DNA from: Paraburkholderia sp. BL25I1N1
Lineage (GTDB): Bacteria; Pseudomonadota; Gammaproteobacteria; Burkholderiales; Burkholderiaceae
NCBI RefSeq assembly: GCF_003002025.1
Contig: NZ_PVZB01000011.1
Location: 124,001 to 188,000 of the forward strand
Length of the DNA stretch: 64,000 nt
Direction of reading: 5' to 3'
The notes under the pieces were generated by a model that saw nothing but the letters and a program-made list of their open reading frames with translations, was not told the DNA's origin and searched no databases. Numbering within the stretch: position 1 is the stretch's first letter; each line of letters starts with the position of its first letter. The translations under genes were made by a program, and so were the position numbers. Shown one piece after another: positions 43,490-52,473 of the stretch.

Positions 43490-44122
43490 TTACTTCTTCG
43501 TCGATTCGATGGTGGCCGGCGCTTGAGGAATATCGGCGCTGGTCGCCATCCACAACACTTCGGCGTCTTCTTCGCTCGTGGAGACCGCTGCGTGACCGGT
43601 GCGGCTGTCGAAGTAGAGGCTGTCGCCGGCATTCAGATGCGTCGGCGCATACAACTCCGAATAGAGACACACGCTGCCGCTGATCACATACAGAAACTCC
43701 TCGCCTTCGTGACGGCCCCAATCGTCGAAGGCGTCGAGCGTGTGCGCGGAGATGCGGATACGAAACGGCAGCATCGCCTTGTGCGCGAGGTCGGTGGCGA
43801 GCAGTTCCATCTGATAGCCGCGATAGGCGTGGCGCTGGCCTTCGTTTTTGCGGGTCAGCGCGCGGCGGCCGCTCGCGCTGACTTTTGGCGTGGAGCCGAA
43901 CAGCTCGCCGATTTCGATCTTCAGTCCGAGGACGATTTTCTGCAGCACATCGAAAGTGGGGGACATCAGGCCGTTTTCGACCTTCGAGAGCGTCGAGCGG
44001 GACACGCCGCACAGGCGGCTGGCGGTTTCCAGCGTCAGGTCCTGCGCCTGGCGGGCGGCGCGGACGCGGCGGCCGAGGTCGGTGATGGACGGATCGGCGG
44101 ATTTGGCGAGATGGGTGTCCAT
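43490..44122 (-). CDS. XRE-family regulator with cupin domain
   Basis: A 210-residue regulator. An XRE helix-turn-helix (about 15-72) with VRAARQAQDLTLETASRLCGVSRSTLSKVENG is joined to a C-terminal cupin barrel (about 120-195; WGRHEGEEFLYVISG and YFDSRTGHAA). Such proteins, including PuuR-like ones, sense small metabolites such as polyamine derivatives through the cupin. It lies convergent with the dehydrogenase gene with only 12 bases between. The target genes and effector are unknown. Confidence 0.88.
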   Translation of the reverse strand: MDTHLAKSADPSITDLGRRVRAARQAQDLTLETASRLCGVSRSTLSKVENGLMSPTFDVLQKIVLGLKIEIGELFGSTPKVSASGRRALTRKNEGQRHAYRGYQMELLATDLAHKAMLPFRIRISAHTLDAFDDWGRHEGEEFLYVISGSVCLYSELYAPTHLNAGDSLYFDSRTGHAAVSTSEEDAEVLWMATSADIPQAPATIESTKK

Positions 44123-44734
44123 GGGGCTTGATGCTCTGAATGCGCGCTTGGAGGGGCAATGTTGTTTCCGATAATAACATTTGAGGCGGGCCGCAAGTCC
44201 GCAGGCGAGTTTCAGGCGCTGTCAGTGGGATCGTCGCGCGCACTTTGAGCCGTGGGTATGGCCTGAGCGGTCGATTGGATTGGCGCGATCGAAGCGAGCG
44301 CGACATTCGCGTACTTTTCTCATCGGAAACTTTGAATCATCGCGGGCGAGCAAGGGCCGATGGCGTCGTTGTAACGTCCAATATTAATCCGGGTCGCCGG
44401 TCGCGTTCGATATCGCGGTTTGATAATCCTGTTGCCTTTGCGGGGAAGGCATTAGTTCAGATACTGCGCAGCGCGCTTTGTTGTCTCTCGCGATCCATAA
44501 GCCTTGATAACAGCCTCGCCATGCCGGCGCCGAAACCCGGTGACCGCGATTAATAAAAGATAGGTAAAACATAGGCTTGCCAGATGCCTATGGCCTCGCT
44601 TGCGATTAATCACAAGTCCGTTATGCAATCGGAATATTAATAAATTCTGTTAAATCGTCTCGGTAATGGATTTTCCGTTGTCGTATGCATTACGATGCTG
44701 AAATTAAAAGCAGCATCGACAAGATAATCGATCC
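44123..44734. other. AT-richer non-coding interval of about 610 bases
   Basis: No credible gene was found between the XRE/cupin gene and the next plus-strand gene. The right half (about 44,550-44,730) is AT-rich and probably holds a promoter. A 7-bp inverted repeat (CATAGGC/GCCTATG) sits at 44570-44592 with a nine-base spacer; its role is unknown. Confidence 0.5.
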
Positions 44735-45184
44735 ATGTCTCAGAATCGTAAAAAACGACCAACGGGGAATCAGGTGCGCAGAAAGCCGCTGGGTAAAGCC
44801 AAACTTTTGCCGCATACCGCGACATACGTGCGCGAACAGTCGTTGCGCTGGCATCTCGCTTTGGCCGCATTCCAGGCGGGCAAGGGCAACGGCGAATTAC
44901 TGGCAAAGCTGGTGAAGACGCTTTACCTGGCCTGGTATCTTCAGCAGGCCGGGTTCGGCGCGCTGGGGCGTGATCTTTATCTCGAAGCCGAACGTATTCT
45001 GGATGCCGCCGCTCGTAGCGCGACCCGGGAAATCTGGCGGATCGCGGCAGCGGATTGCGGGCCGATCACAAGGCTTCTCGATTTGCACGAGCAGCAGCTG
45101 CAAACAGCGCCGGTGTTCGCTGTGGACGAAGCTGAGTTACGCGTGGTGCGCTTCGGTCAGAGCGATAAACGATCGCCGTGGTAA
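44735..45184 (+). CDS. Hypothetical protein, helical
   Basis: A 149-residue soluble protein. The first 30 residues are basic (MSQNRKKRPTG, RRKPLGKAK). A helical region with SLRWHLALAAFQAGKGNGELLAKLVKTLYLAWYLQQAGFG follows, and a second helical region leads to the end AVDEAELRVVRF. The length and the QSLRWHLALAA/YYLQ-like patterns resemble a small uncharacterised Burkholderiaceae family sometimes labelled Fis-like; no helix-turn-helix is clear. The function is unknown. The ATG sits in an AT-rich context with no strong ribosome site. Confidence 0.6.
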   Translation: MSQNRKKRPTGNQVRRKPLGKAKLLPHTATYVREQSLRWHLALAAFQAGKGNGELLAKLVKTLYLAWYLQQAGFGALGRDLYLEAERILDAAARSATREIWRIAAADCGPITRLLDLHEQQLQTAPVFAVDEAELRVVRFGQSDKRSPW

Positions 45185-45231
45185 GCGGATTCGAAGCGTG
45201 ACGGCTTCGAAGTGTGGGTCGTCGCAGGCGG

Positions 45232-45909
45232 TTATCGTGGAGGCGGGCACCACGAGGCGTCTCCCGAGCGTTCGCTAAATCGCTGGGTTGCGGCGTGCAG
45301 CGCCGCGCTCGGACTATCGAGCGGCCGTCTACCCTTCTGAACCAAGCCGGCGGCGGCCGCCATCCATGGATGAGCGAATGCGACAACGCTCGCGCCTGCC
45401 TCATACGCGGCGTCGGCTGATGACGCCGTCGCCGCGAGGCATGCTTGAATCTCGCCCGCTTTGAACAGCGCCCAAACGTGGCCGACGTGAACGACTTCCA
45501 CCGACGCAGCGCTTTTGCTCGCATGCTCCGTAAAAAGCTTCCTCGTCGACTCGATAGCCGATTCAGCCGCACACAACACGACGATGCTCCCACCCACTTC
45601 TGCTGCTGCGGCAGCCAAAGCGACATCCGCCCGGACGATGGGCACAGGCGGACTCGCGATATCGGCCACCGCGGGCCCGAGCGTGCCGCAAGTGAGAATG
45701 ACAGCCTCGGAATCGGCTGCCAGCGCGAGAAGACGCTGCCTTGTGCGGGCGCGCAACTCGTCGGAAAACGCCCCCGTTTGATCCACGGCCTCGCGAAGGT
45801 CCGCCCTCACCTCATGGTGAAGATCTTCGGCCCGCAATCCAAGCGTTTTTGCTGCCTGCTCAAACACCTGGCGGTTCCCATCCATCGTATGCAGAAACGA
45901 AATACGCAT
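45232..45909 (-). CDS. Asp/Glu racemase-superfamily protein
   Basis: A 225-residue protein with the alternating fold of Asp/Glu/hydantoin racemases. The first Cys site is clear in AVILTCGTLGPAVADIA (about 74-90). The second site, where active racemases have a Cys, reads GASVVAFAHPWMAAAAGL, with no Cys at the equivalent spot. It may therefore act as a lyase, an isomerase or a binding protein rather than a two-base racemase. ATG 45909 (MRISFLHTMDGN) fits the family start; an ATG ten codons upstream is possible. Confidence 0.65.
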   Translation of the reverse strand: MRISFLHTMDGNRQVFEQAAKTLGLRAEDLHHEVRADLREAVDQTGAFSDELRARTRQRLLALAADSEAVILTCGTLGPAVADIASPPVPIVRADVALAAAAAEVGGSIVVLCAAESAIESTRKLFTEHASKSAASVEVVHVGHVWALFKAGEIQACLAATASSADAAYEAGASVVAFAHPWMAAAAGLVQKGRRPLDSPSAALHAATQRFSERSGDASWCPPPR

Positions 45910-46261
45910 TGCCGTGTGCCTCGGTATCAGGTGTGTCATGTCGACGCCGCGTCGCATTTCCACGCCGACGGCGCCGCACTCGGTGCCGCTGCATTGTTGC
46001 AACGTCGGTGCGGGCTAACAAGGCAAGCGCCTCTACCGGTATCGCCGATACCTCTCTTGCGCGAACGATCCGCGACGATATAGCGGCCTTATGGTCCGCT
46101 ATTCCACGCATTCGAGAAGACCGTCGAGCCCTAATATCATCGGTCCGCGTGCCATTAGCTGTCATTTAGCTTGGATCCCGAACGTCGCCGGACGTCCGCA
46201 GACGTAGTAACGTATTGAAAATTTAACCTTTCGCCCCGCTACATTGATTCTTGAGGCGCAT
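45910..46261. other. Non-coding spacer between the racemase-like and KfrA-like genes
   Basis: The 352 bases separate divergent genes. Near 46,215-46,245 lie TTGAAA and TACATT with a 19-base spacer, a weak promoter candidate for the plus-strand gene. Nothing else was recognised. Confidence 0.4.
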
Positions 46262-48997
46262 ATGTCCACGGACACAGACCCAATCACCGACGAACAGATC
46301 GCTGCAATCGCCGATCACATGGTCGAAGAGGGCAAAAGAGTTTCGCCAGTGACAATCTGGAAAGAGGTTCGCGGCGGTTCGCTGGTGGCGATAGTCGCGG
46401 CCTTGCAACGCTGGCGCGAGGCGCGGCAGGCCGACACACCGCAAGCACAGGTCCAGCCCGGATTGCCGGAGGGCCTCGCCGAAACGGTCATCAGCGCCGC
46501 GGATCGGATCTGGACGGCGTCCCAGCACGATGCGGAAAAGGCGTTCAATCAACGTCTCGCCGCGGTGAATCAGGACCTGGAAGCAGCCCTCGCGGAACGG
46601 GACGAAGCGCTTGCCGAGTATCAAAAGAGCATCGACGAAATGGAAACGGGGCGCAACCGTCTCAGCGCGCTGACGGACGCGCTGAGCGCGTCGGAAAGCG
46701 CTGCCCTACGCCTCGAAGCGGAACGCGCGAGCGCCGCCGGTCGCGCCGAAGCGGCCGAAACTCACGTCGCCGAACTGGAGCAGCGTACGTCCGCACACGA
46801 CGCCGAACTGGAAGGCATAAAGGCCTCGCTCGACGAGGAACGCCTCGCACGTGAAGAGTTGGCCACGGCGCTGACCGGCAAAACCGATGAAGTTGCGCAG
46901 GTCATTCAGGAGCGTGATCAGGCGCGGCACGAGGCCGCAACATTGAGCGATGCCTGTCAGGCGAAGACAGAGGAGGCGACGCGATTCGCGCAAGAGGCAA
47001 GCGCAGCTACTTCGCGCGCTGAAGCGGCGGAGGCACGCATCGAGGAATTCGTGCAGCGCGCGTCCGAGGACCAGACCAAACTGGAAGCCGCGAGCGCGTT
47101 GCTTGAAGAAGAACGCCAGGCGCGCGAAGCGTTGGCCGCGGTTGTGACGAGCAAGAACGATGAGGTAACGCGAGTCACGCAGGAGCGCGATCACGCTCAG
47201 CAGCAAATCGCCGCGTTGCGCGACGCCCATGAGGCGAAGTCGCAAGAAGCGGCGCAATGGTCGCAGGAGGCGAGCGCGGCTTCGTCGCGTGCACAAGCCG
47301 CGGAGGCGCGCGCGGAAGAACTGGCGCGGCGTGTGTCGTTGCAAGACGAGGAGTTGGAATCTGCGAAGGTATCGATCGAACAGGAACGCAGGGCACGCGA
47401 GGAATTAGCTTCGATCGTCTCCGTCACGAACGATGAGATGACGCGCGTCACCCAGGAGCGCGATCTTGCGCTGGAGGAAATCACGTCGCTGCGTAGCGCC
47501 TATGAGGCGTCGCTGGAAGAGGAGCGCAAGGCACGTCAAGAGCTGGCTTCAGACGTCTCCAGCAAGACCGACGAAATAACGCGGCTCACTCAGGAGCGCG
47601 ACCAGGCGCTGCAGCAAGTCGCGACGCTGGAAGCCGCATATCACGCGAGCTCGCAAGAAGCGACGCGTTGGTCGCAGGAAGCGAGCACCGCGACGTCACG
47701 CGCTCAAGCAGCAGAGACACGTGTAGAAGAACTCGAACAGCGTGCATCGGCGGACCGTGCCAGTCTGACAGCGACGAACGCGTTGCTGGACGAAGAACGC
47801 AAAGCGCGCGAAGAGTTGACGGCGGTTGTCTCGGCCAGGAACGACGATGTAACGCGAGTCACGCAGGAACACGATCAAACGCGACAGCAGTTCGCCGCTT
47901 TGCGCGAGGCCCATCAGGCGAAGTCGGAAGAAGCGACGCGATTGTCTGAGGAGTTGAGCGCGGCAACATCGCGCGCGCAGGCAGCCGAAGCGCGGGTAGA
48001 AGAACTCGCGCGGCGCGCAGCGTCGCAAGTTGCCGAACAGCAAGCCGCGACGGCTTCGCTAGAAGAAGAACGCAAGGCACGAGCGGAGTTGGCCGCAGAG
48101 CTTTCAGCCAGACACGATGAAATAGCGCGAGCCACTGAGGAACGCGATCAAGCCCGGCAGCAGATCGAAGCGTTGAACAGCGCCTATCAGGCCAAGGAAG
48201 AAGAGTCAGCACGCTTGCTGACAGAGTTGAACGCGGCTTCGTCGCAGGTACAGGCTGTTGAAGCGCAGGCAAGCGAGAACCACGCGCAGTTCGTGGCAGT
48301 GGAAGCTGAATTGAAACAAGCGCGTGCTGTGCTGATCGCGGAGCGCGAGGCGGCCCGGGTGCGGGCCGAGGAAGCGTCAGCTCAACTCAGCGAGTTGCAG
48401 CGCGTCACGCATGAACTGGACGAGGCGCGCGAGCAGATCAGCGCCGTGACCGAGGCGAAGACACTCGTGAGTGCAAACCTCGCTCGGCTATCGCAGGATG
48501 CCTCCGCCGTGAGAGAGCGCGCGGAGGCCGCCGAACGCCATGTCGCGGAGTTGGAGCAGCGCGTCGCGGCGCAAACCGCGGCCATAGCGCAACACGCTCA
48601 ACGCGCCCAGCAGCTAGCAGCCCGTGCCGAGCAGAACGACAATACGGAGGAGGTCGCCGCTTTGCAGCGGCAGATGTCGACGCAAGCCAAAGCCCATGCA
48701 AAGGCCATGAGCGAGCTTCGCACGACAGCCGAGCAGTGGGTCGCGCATGCAAAAGACCTCAAGCAGCGGCTCGGTCTGGCAAGCGAGAAGATCCTGTTCA
48801 TCGACGCACGCAGCACCGGCGAGGTGGCGCTTGTCAGGCGGCTTTCATCCGAACTGGAGCGGCTCAAACCGGATCACGAATTGGTCTCGCGGGAGACGCA
48901 GCAAAAACTGATTGCCGCGACGATGACGCACCAGCTTGCGCAGAAGGGCTACCGTTACGATCCGACCACGGCGGTGATGTCGAAAGTCGCGACCTGA
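46262..48997 (+). CDS. KfrA-like DNA-binding protein with long repetitive coiled coil
   Basis: A 911-residue protein. The N-terminal about 60 residues match the KfrA DNA-binding domain (ITDEQIAAIADHMVEEGKRVSPVTIWKEVRGGSLVAIVAALQRWRE). The remainder is Ala/Glu/Arg-rich coiled coil up to about residue 845, then a short globular end with GEVALVRRLSSELERLKPDHEL. KfrA proteins of plasmids bind their own promoter, oligomerise through the coil and aid plasmid stability; this is a chromosomal member and much longer than plasmid KfrA (about 310-360). GAGG six bases before ATG 46262 decides the start. It is monocistronic. A nucleoid or segregation role is inferred only. Confidence 0.85.
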   Translation: MSTDTDPITDEQIAAIADHMVEEGKRVSPVTIWKEVRGGSLVAIVAALQRWREARQADTPQAQVQPGLPEGLAETVISAADRIWTASQHDAEKAFNQRLAAVNQDLEAALAERDEALAEYQKSIDEMETGRNRLSALTDALSASESAALRLEAERASAAGRAEAAETHVAELEQRTSAHDAELEGIKASLDEERLAREELATALTGKTDEVAQVIQERDQARHEAATLSDACQAKTEEATRFAQEASAATSRAEAAEARIEEFVQRASEDQTKLEAASALLEEERQAREALAAVVTSKNDEVTRVTQERDHAQQQIAALRDAHEAKSQEAAQWSQEASAASSRAQAAEARAEELARRVSLQDEELESAKVSIEQERRAREELASIVSVTNDEMTRVTQERDLALEEITSLRSAYEASLEEERKARQELASDVSSKTDEITRLTQERDQALQQVATLEAAYHASSQEATRWSQEASTATSRAQAAETRVEELEQRASADRASLTATNALLDEERKAREELTAVVSARNDDVTRVTQEHDQTRQQFAALREAHQAKSEEATRLSEELSAATSRAQAAEARVEELARRAASQVAEQQAATASLEEERKARAELAAELSARHDEIARATEERDQARQQIEALNSAYQAKEEESARLLTELNAASSQVQAVEAQASENHAQFVAVEAELKQARAVLIAEREAARVRAEEASAQLSELQRVTHELDEAREQISAVTEAKTLVSANLARLSQDASAVRERAEAAERHVAELEQRVAAQTAAIAQHAQRAQQLAARAEQNDNTEEVAALQRQMSTQAKAHAKAMSELRTTAEQWVAHAKDLKQRLGLASEKILFIDARSTGEVALVRRLSSELERLKPDHELVSRETQQKLIAATMTHQLAQKGYRYDPTTAVMSKVAT
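46832..48334 (+). repeat. Internal 273-bp (91-residue) repeats in the KfrA-like gene
   Basis: Six units begin with an [E/D][E/Q]ER motif at protein residues 191, 282, 373, 419, 510 and 601. Spacing is 91, 91, 46, 91 and 91 residues. The core pattern is EERxAREELAxxVSxxxDE, then RVTQERDxA and SRAQAAEARVEEL. The third unit is shortened to 46 residues. Degenerate half or full copies flank the array. Since 91 is 13 heptads, the repeats keep coiled-coil register. Confidence 0.85.
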
Positions 48998-49029
48998 CGC
49001 TAGCCACGGTCACACGCGCAATGGAGAAA

Positions 49030-49052
49030 GGCGCGCGCATGCGACGCGCGCC
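49030..49052. terminator. GC hairpin between convergent KfrA-like and pstS genes
   Basis: GGCGCGCG and CGCGCGCC pair around CATGCGA in the 70-base convergent spacer. There is no T tract, so it is a tentative terminator for either gene. Confidence 0.4.
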
Positions 49053-49067
49053 CCATGAATCCGACGC

Positions 49068-50093
49068 TTACGGCGCGACCGGCTTGCCCGACGCGTCCTT
49101 CACTTTCTGTTTCCACTGCGTGCGGATTTCGGCTGTCACGGATTCCGGCAGCGAAATGTAGTCGAGATCATCCGCTGCCTTGCCGCCATTCTTGAACGCC
49201 CAGTCGAAAAACTTCAGCGTTTCGGCACCCTGCGCCGGCTTGTCCTGCGCCGTGTGCAACAGCACGAACGTCGCGCCGACGATCGGCCATGCGTTCTTGC
49301 CCGGCTCGTTCGTCAGAATCTGGTAGAACGACTTTGACCAGTCCGCGCCCGCGGCCGCTGCCTTGAAGGTGTCGGTCGCCGGTGCGACCACGGTACCCGC
49401 TGCATTTTTCAGCGACGCATAGGTCATGTGGTTCTGCTTCGCGTACGCCCACTCGACGTAGCCGATCGCGCCCGGCAGACGCTGCACGAAGGCTGCGACG
49501 CCGTCGTTGCCCTTGCCGCCCGTGCCCGTCGGCCAGTTGACCGTGGAACCTTCACCGACCTTCGACTTCCAGTCTGCGTTGACCTTCGACAGATAGTTCG
49601 TCCAGATGAAGCTGGTGCCCGAACCGTCGGCACGGCGAACCACGGCGATATCGGTATCCGGCAGCTTGACCTTCGGGTTCAGCGCGACGATCGCGGGATC
49701 GTTCCACTTCTTGATCTTGCCGAGATAGATATCGCCGAGCACTTCGCCCGACAGCACCAGTTCGCCGGCCTTCACACCCGGCACGTTGATTGCCGGCACC
49801 ACGCCGCCGACAACGGTCGGGAACTGGAACAAGCCGTCCTTGGCCAGTTCGTCGTCTTTGAGCGGAGCGTCCGAGCCGGCGAAATCCACGGTCTTCGCAA
49901 TGATCTGTTTGATGCCGCCCGACGAACCGATGCCCTGATAGTTGACCTTGCCGCCGCCGCCCTTTTGATAGGCGTCGGCCCATTTCGTATAGATCGGCGC
50001 GGCGAAGGTGCTGCCGGCACCCGTGATGTCGGCGGCGTGTGCGGCGCTGGCACACAGCGCACACACAACCAGCGTAAGTTGCTTGAGATTCAT
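49068..50093 (-). CDS. pstS: Phosphate-binding periplasmic protein PstS
   Basis: A 341-residue substrate-binding protein of the high-affinity phosphate ABC transporter. Signal peptide MNLKQLTLVVCALCASAAHA is cut before ADITGAGSTFAAPIYTKWA. The phosphate site includes GAGSTFAAP, FAGSDAPL and RRADGSGTSFIW (about 160-171). Length is typical. The permease and ATPase genes (pstCAB) do not follow in this window, so this is an unlinked copy or they are located elsewhere. A Pho-box-like repeat lies about 60 bases upstream. ATG 50093 begins the signal peptide. Confidence 0.93.
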   Translation of the reverse strand: MNLKQLTLVVCALCASAAHAADITGAGSTFAAPIYTKWADAYQKGGGGKVNYQGIGSSGGIKQIIAKTVDFAGSDAPLKDDELAKDGLFQFPTVVGGVVPAINVPGVKAGELVLSGEVLGDIYLGKIKKWNDPAIVALNPKVKLPDTDIAVVRRADGSGTSFIWTNYLSKVNADWKSKVGEGSTVNWPTGTGGKGNDGVAAFVQRLPGAIGYVEWAYAKQNHMTYASLKNAAGTVVAPATDTFKAAAAGADWSKSFYQILTNEPGKNAWPIVGATFVLLHTAQDKPAQGAETLKFFDWAFKNGGKAADDLDYISLPESVTAEIRTQWKQKVKDASGKPVAP

Positions 50094-50402
50094 GGTGAGA
50101 CTCCTCACGGCGACGCAATCGCCTTCGATGGGCTGCAACTTAAGGGCGAAATATGACGTTCTTGTGACTACTCAAATTAAATGATCCGCTTGGCTAAGCT
50201 TAAGCATTCGCTAAGTCGACGTCATGAAAACTGGTGGGTTAACCTTCTTTTGATCGGCCGCGATATGCTCGGACCTTTGATTCCGGTTCAATCTGCGCGG
50301 CGCCGGAAGTTGGAATCGGGTGGTGACCGCCACGGTTCTGATTTTGGCCGCCAGATTGCCGGATAGGCCAATCCCGCATGGGAAGCAAACGCTGAATGAC
50401 CT
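50094..50402. other. Divergent spacer between pstS and the CorA/ZntB gene
   Basis: These 309 bases contain the pstS promoter region with the Pho-box candidate at 50153-50170. The remaining part up to the plus-strand start shows no credible gene. Confidence 0.45.
50153..50170 (-). promoter_or_regulatory. Candidate Pho box upstream of pstS
   Basis: On the minus strand TAGTCAC-AAGA-ACGTCAT gives two GTCA-containing heptamers in direct orientation with 11-base period, the geometry of PhoB boxes (CTGTCAT-N4-CTGTCAT). It matches the consensus at roughly four and five of seven bases, so it is a moderate candidate. Confidence 0.45.
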
Positions 50403-51440
50403 ATGAAATCTGATCTGCTACTGCAAACCTACGGCGCGGACTCGTCCGGCATGGTCTGCGGCTTTCTCTTTTCTTCGAATCGCGCCGGCCGCTCGATCGA
50501 CGCCGACGAAGTCGCCGAATGGCTCCAGGCCCACGACGCCCACGGCCCCGCGAAGGAAGGCAGCGAGTTTCTCTGGCTTCACTTCAATCTCGCACATAGC
50601 GCCAGTGAGCGTTGGATGAGAGCCCAGCTCGAATTGCCCGAGACGTTTTTCGACGCATTGCGCGAAGGCTCGCACTCCACGCGCATCGAACACGCGGACG
50701 GCGCACTACGCGCGGTCGTGAACGACGTCATGTTCAATCTCGAGTTCACTCCCTCCGAGATTGCGACGCTGTGGATTTACGCGAATCAGCGAATCATCGT
50801 GACCGCGCGTCTCAAGCCGCTGCGCTCGGTGGACCGACTGCGTGCGTCGGTTCGGGAGGGAGAAGTATTCAGGTCGCCGGCGGAATTGCTGGTTCATCTG
50901 ATGCATGACCAGGCTGACCTGTTGGTGCAGATCGTCCGGCGGACCAGCGCCGACGTCGACCGGATCGAGGACCGGTTCCTGTCGCAGCGGCCCACACAGA
51001 ACCGGATCGACCTGGGCGCGATGCGTCGTATGCTGACGCGCTTGCAGCGCATGCTGGCGCCTGAACCCGGCGCGATCTTCCGTCTGCTGGCAAGGCCACC
51101 GCGCTGGCTTCATGCGGAGGACGTGCAGGATCTGCGCGAGTCGACGGAAGAGTTTTCCGTGGTTCTCTCCGATGTGGCCGGGCTGATCGAACGGGTCAGG
51201 CTGCTGCAGGAGGAGATCATCTCCCGCCTCGAAGAGCAGAACAACCGCACGCTGTTTACGCTCACGCTGGTGACGGTTTTGGCGATGCCGATCAATATCG
51301 TCGCGGGCTTTTTCGGCATGAATGTGGGCGGTATTCCGCTCGCTGAAAACCGGCACGGCTTCTGGGTGATGGTGTTACTCGTCGCCGGCTTTACCGGGCT
51401 CGCGGGATGGTGGGCGTTTCGCCGCCGCAAGGAACGATAA
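50403..51440 (+). CDS. CorA/ZntB family divalent cation transporter
   Basis: A 345-residue CorA-superfamily protein, with a large N-terminal cytoplasmic domain and two C-terminal membrane helices (about 280-300 and 315-335). The pore signature GMN occurs in FFGMNVGGIPL (about 302-312) between them. The N-terminal start and size are closer to ZntB, a Zn2+ transporter, than to classic CorA Mg2+ channels, but ZntB generally has GVN. The ion is therefore not decided. It lies divergent from pstS and convergent with a CHAD gene. Confidence 0.85.
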   Translation: MKSDLLLQTYGADSSGMVCGFLFSSNRAGRSIDADEVAEWLQAHDAHGPAKEGSEFLWLHFNLAHSASERWMRAQLELPETFFDALREGSHSTRIEHADGALRAVVNDVMFNLEFTPSEIATLWIYANQRIIVTARLKPLRSVDRLRASVREGEVFRSPAELLVHLMHDQADLLVQIVRRTSADVDRIEDRFLSQRPTQNRIDLGAMRRMLTRLQRMLAPEPGAIFRLLARPPRWLHAEDVQDLRESTEEFSVVLSDVAGLIERVRLLQEEIISRLEEQNNRTLFTLTLVTVLAMPINIVAGFFGMNVGGIPLAENRHGFWVMVLLVAGFTGLAGWWAFRRRKER

Positions 51441-51489
51441 AGGAAGTTGCATCCGGCTTCGGCGGCAGTGACCGTGTAGCGCGATATCG

Positions 51490-52473
51490 TCAGCGTCCGT
51501 TCACACCGGCGCCGGGACGCTCGACGGCAAGCCGGTCGTTGAGTGCGCGTAACTCTGCATTCGCACGCTGCATGTGCTGGCCTTTGCGACTCCTGAGATA
51601 CGCGATTGCGTCGCCTACCATGCCGGGCTCACCCAGCCGATCCGCATGCGCCAGAAGCAGCGCTTCGCTCGAAACAATATCGTTCAGCTTGCCCAGTTGG
51701 TCCTGCAATTGAGTCAGTTCCGCGACGCTGATCTCGTTGCCGCTATCGAGTAGCGGCGCGAAAAACTCCAGCAGATAGCGAACTTTCTTTCCCGCGACGC
51801 GGACGTCGTGAAGTTCGGCGTAACCGGCGTCCGGATTTTCCAGCACACGCTTCAAACGTTTTCGCAGCGTTTGCTTCGCCGTTGCAACACGGTTCGCGGC
51901 GAATGCCGTGAGCGGTTCGTCGAACGAGCATGCGTCGAGTTGCTGAATCACGCTCGCGATTCGCTGTGTCAGCATGGCTTCGGCGTTCGCGTCTGCAATC
52001 GTTGCGCGACTGCGCAACAGTGCATTGCCACGCAATAGATCGAGACGTTCGATGAGCGCCGCGAAAGCATGCGGTGTCGACACGTCTTCCGCCAGTAAGT
52101 GTTTCAGGATATCCCAGTCACGCGTTTGACCGGCGGAATCGGCGAGCGCCTTGAATTCGCGCCGCTGCCATCTTGCCCGCGATCTGTCGATAAGCGGATC
52201 GTAAGCCCACCACAGCGAACGCAAGCGCCGCAGCACGACACGCAGTTTGTGCGGACTTTCCGCATCCGCGCTCACGCACAAGCTGCCGATGCGTAGCGCC
52301 ACTTGCGCGGCCATTGGCGTGGCCAGCGTCGAAAAGGCCACTGCCGGCGACATGTCGGGCGCAATCGTGCCGCCTCGTTTGTTGGGATTGTCTGCGACCC
52401 GCTCCTGTGTGGATGCGGTTGCAGATGCGGGATCACGCGTGTCAGGTGTGGAGTTCATCGGCTCGAGTTGCAT
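51490..52473 (-). CDS. CHAD domain-containing protein
   Basis: A 327-residue protein. The CHAD domain (about 70-320) shows its conserved His/basic signature in ESPHKLRVVLRRLRSLWWAYDPLI and, in the second half, LHDVRVAGKKVRYLLEFFAPLL. CHAD helices bind inorganic polyphosphate through these His and Lys/Arg residues, and CHAD proteins locate to polyphosphate or polyhydroxyalkanoate granules. No CYTH domain is fused to it. ATG 52473 has AGGGA at a good distance. Its place among two PstS-type genes supports a phosphate-related role. Confidence 0.86.
   Translation of the reverse strand: MQLEPMNSTPDTRDPASATASTQERVADNPNKRGGTIAPDMSPAVAFSTLATPMAAQVALRIGSLCVSADAESPHKLRVVLRRLRSLWWAYDPLIDRSRARWQRREFKALADSAGQTRDWDILKHLLAEDVSTPHAFAALIERLDLLRGNALLRSRATIADANAEAMLTQRIASVIQQLDACSFDEPLTAFAANRVATAKQTLRKRLKRVLENPDAGYAELHDVRVAGKKVRYLLEFFAPLLDSGNEISVAELTQLQDQLGKLNDIVSSEALLLAHADRLGEPGMVGDAIAYLRSRKGQHMQRANAELRALNDRLAVERPGAGVNGR

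Noticed and set aside
46832..48334. Repeats in the KfrA-like gene as a mobile or non-coding repeat
   Set aside because: The units keep frame, coding bias and heptad pattern, so they are protein-level repeats within one gene.
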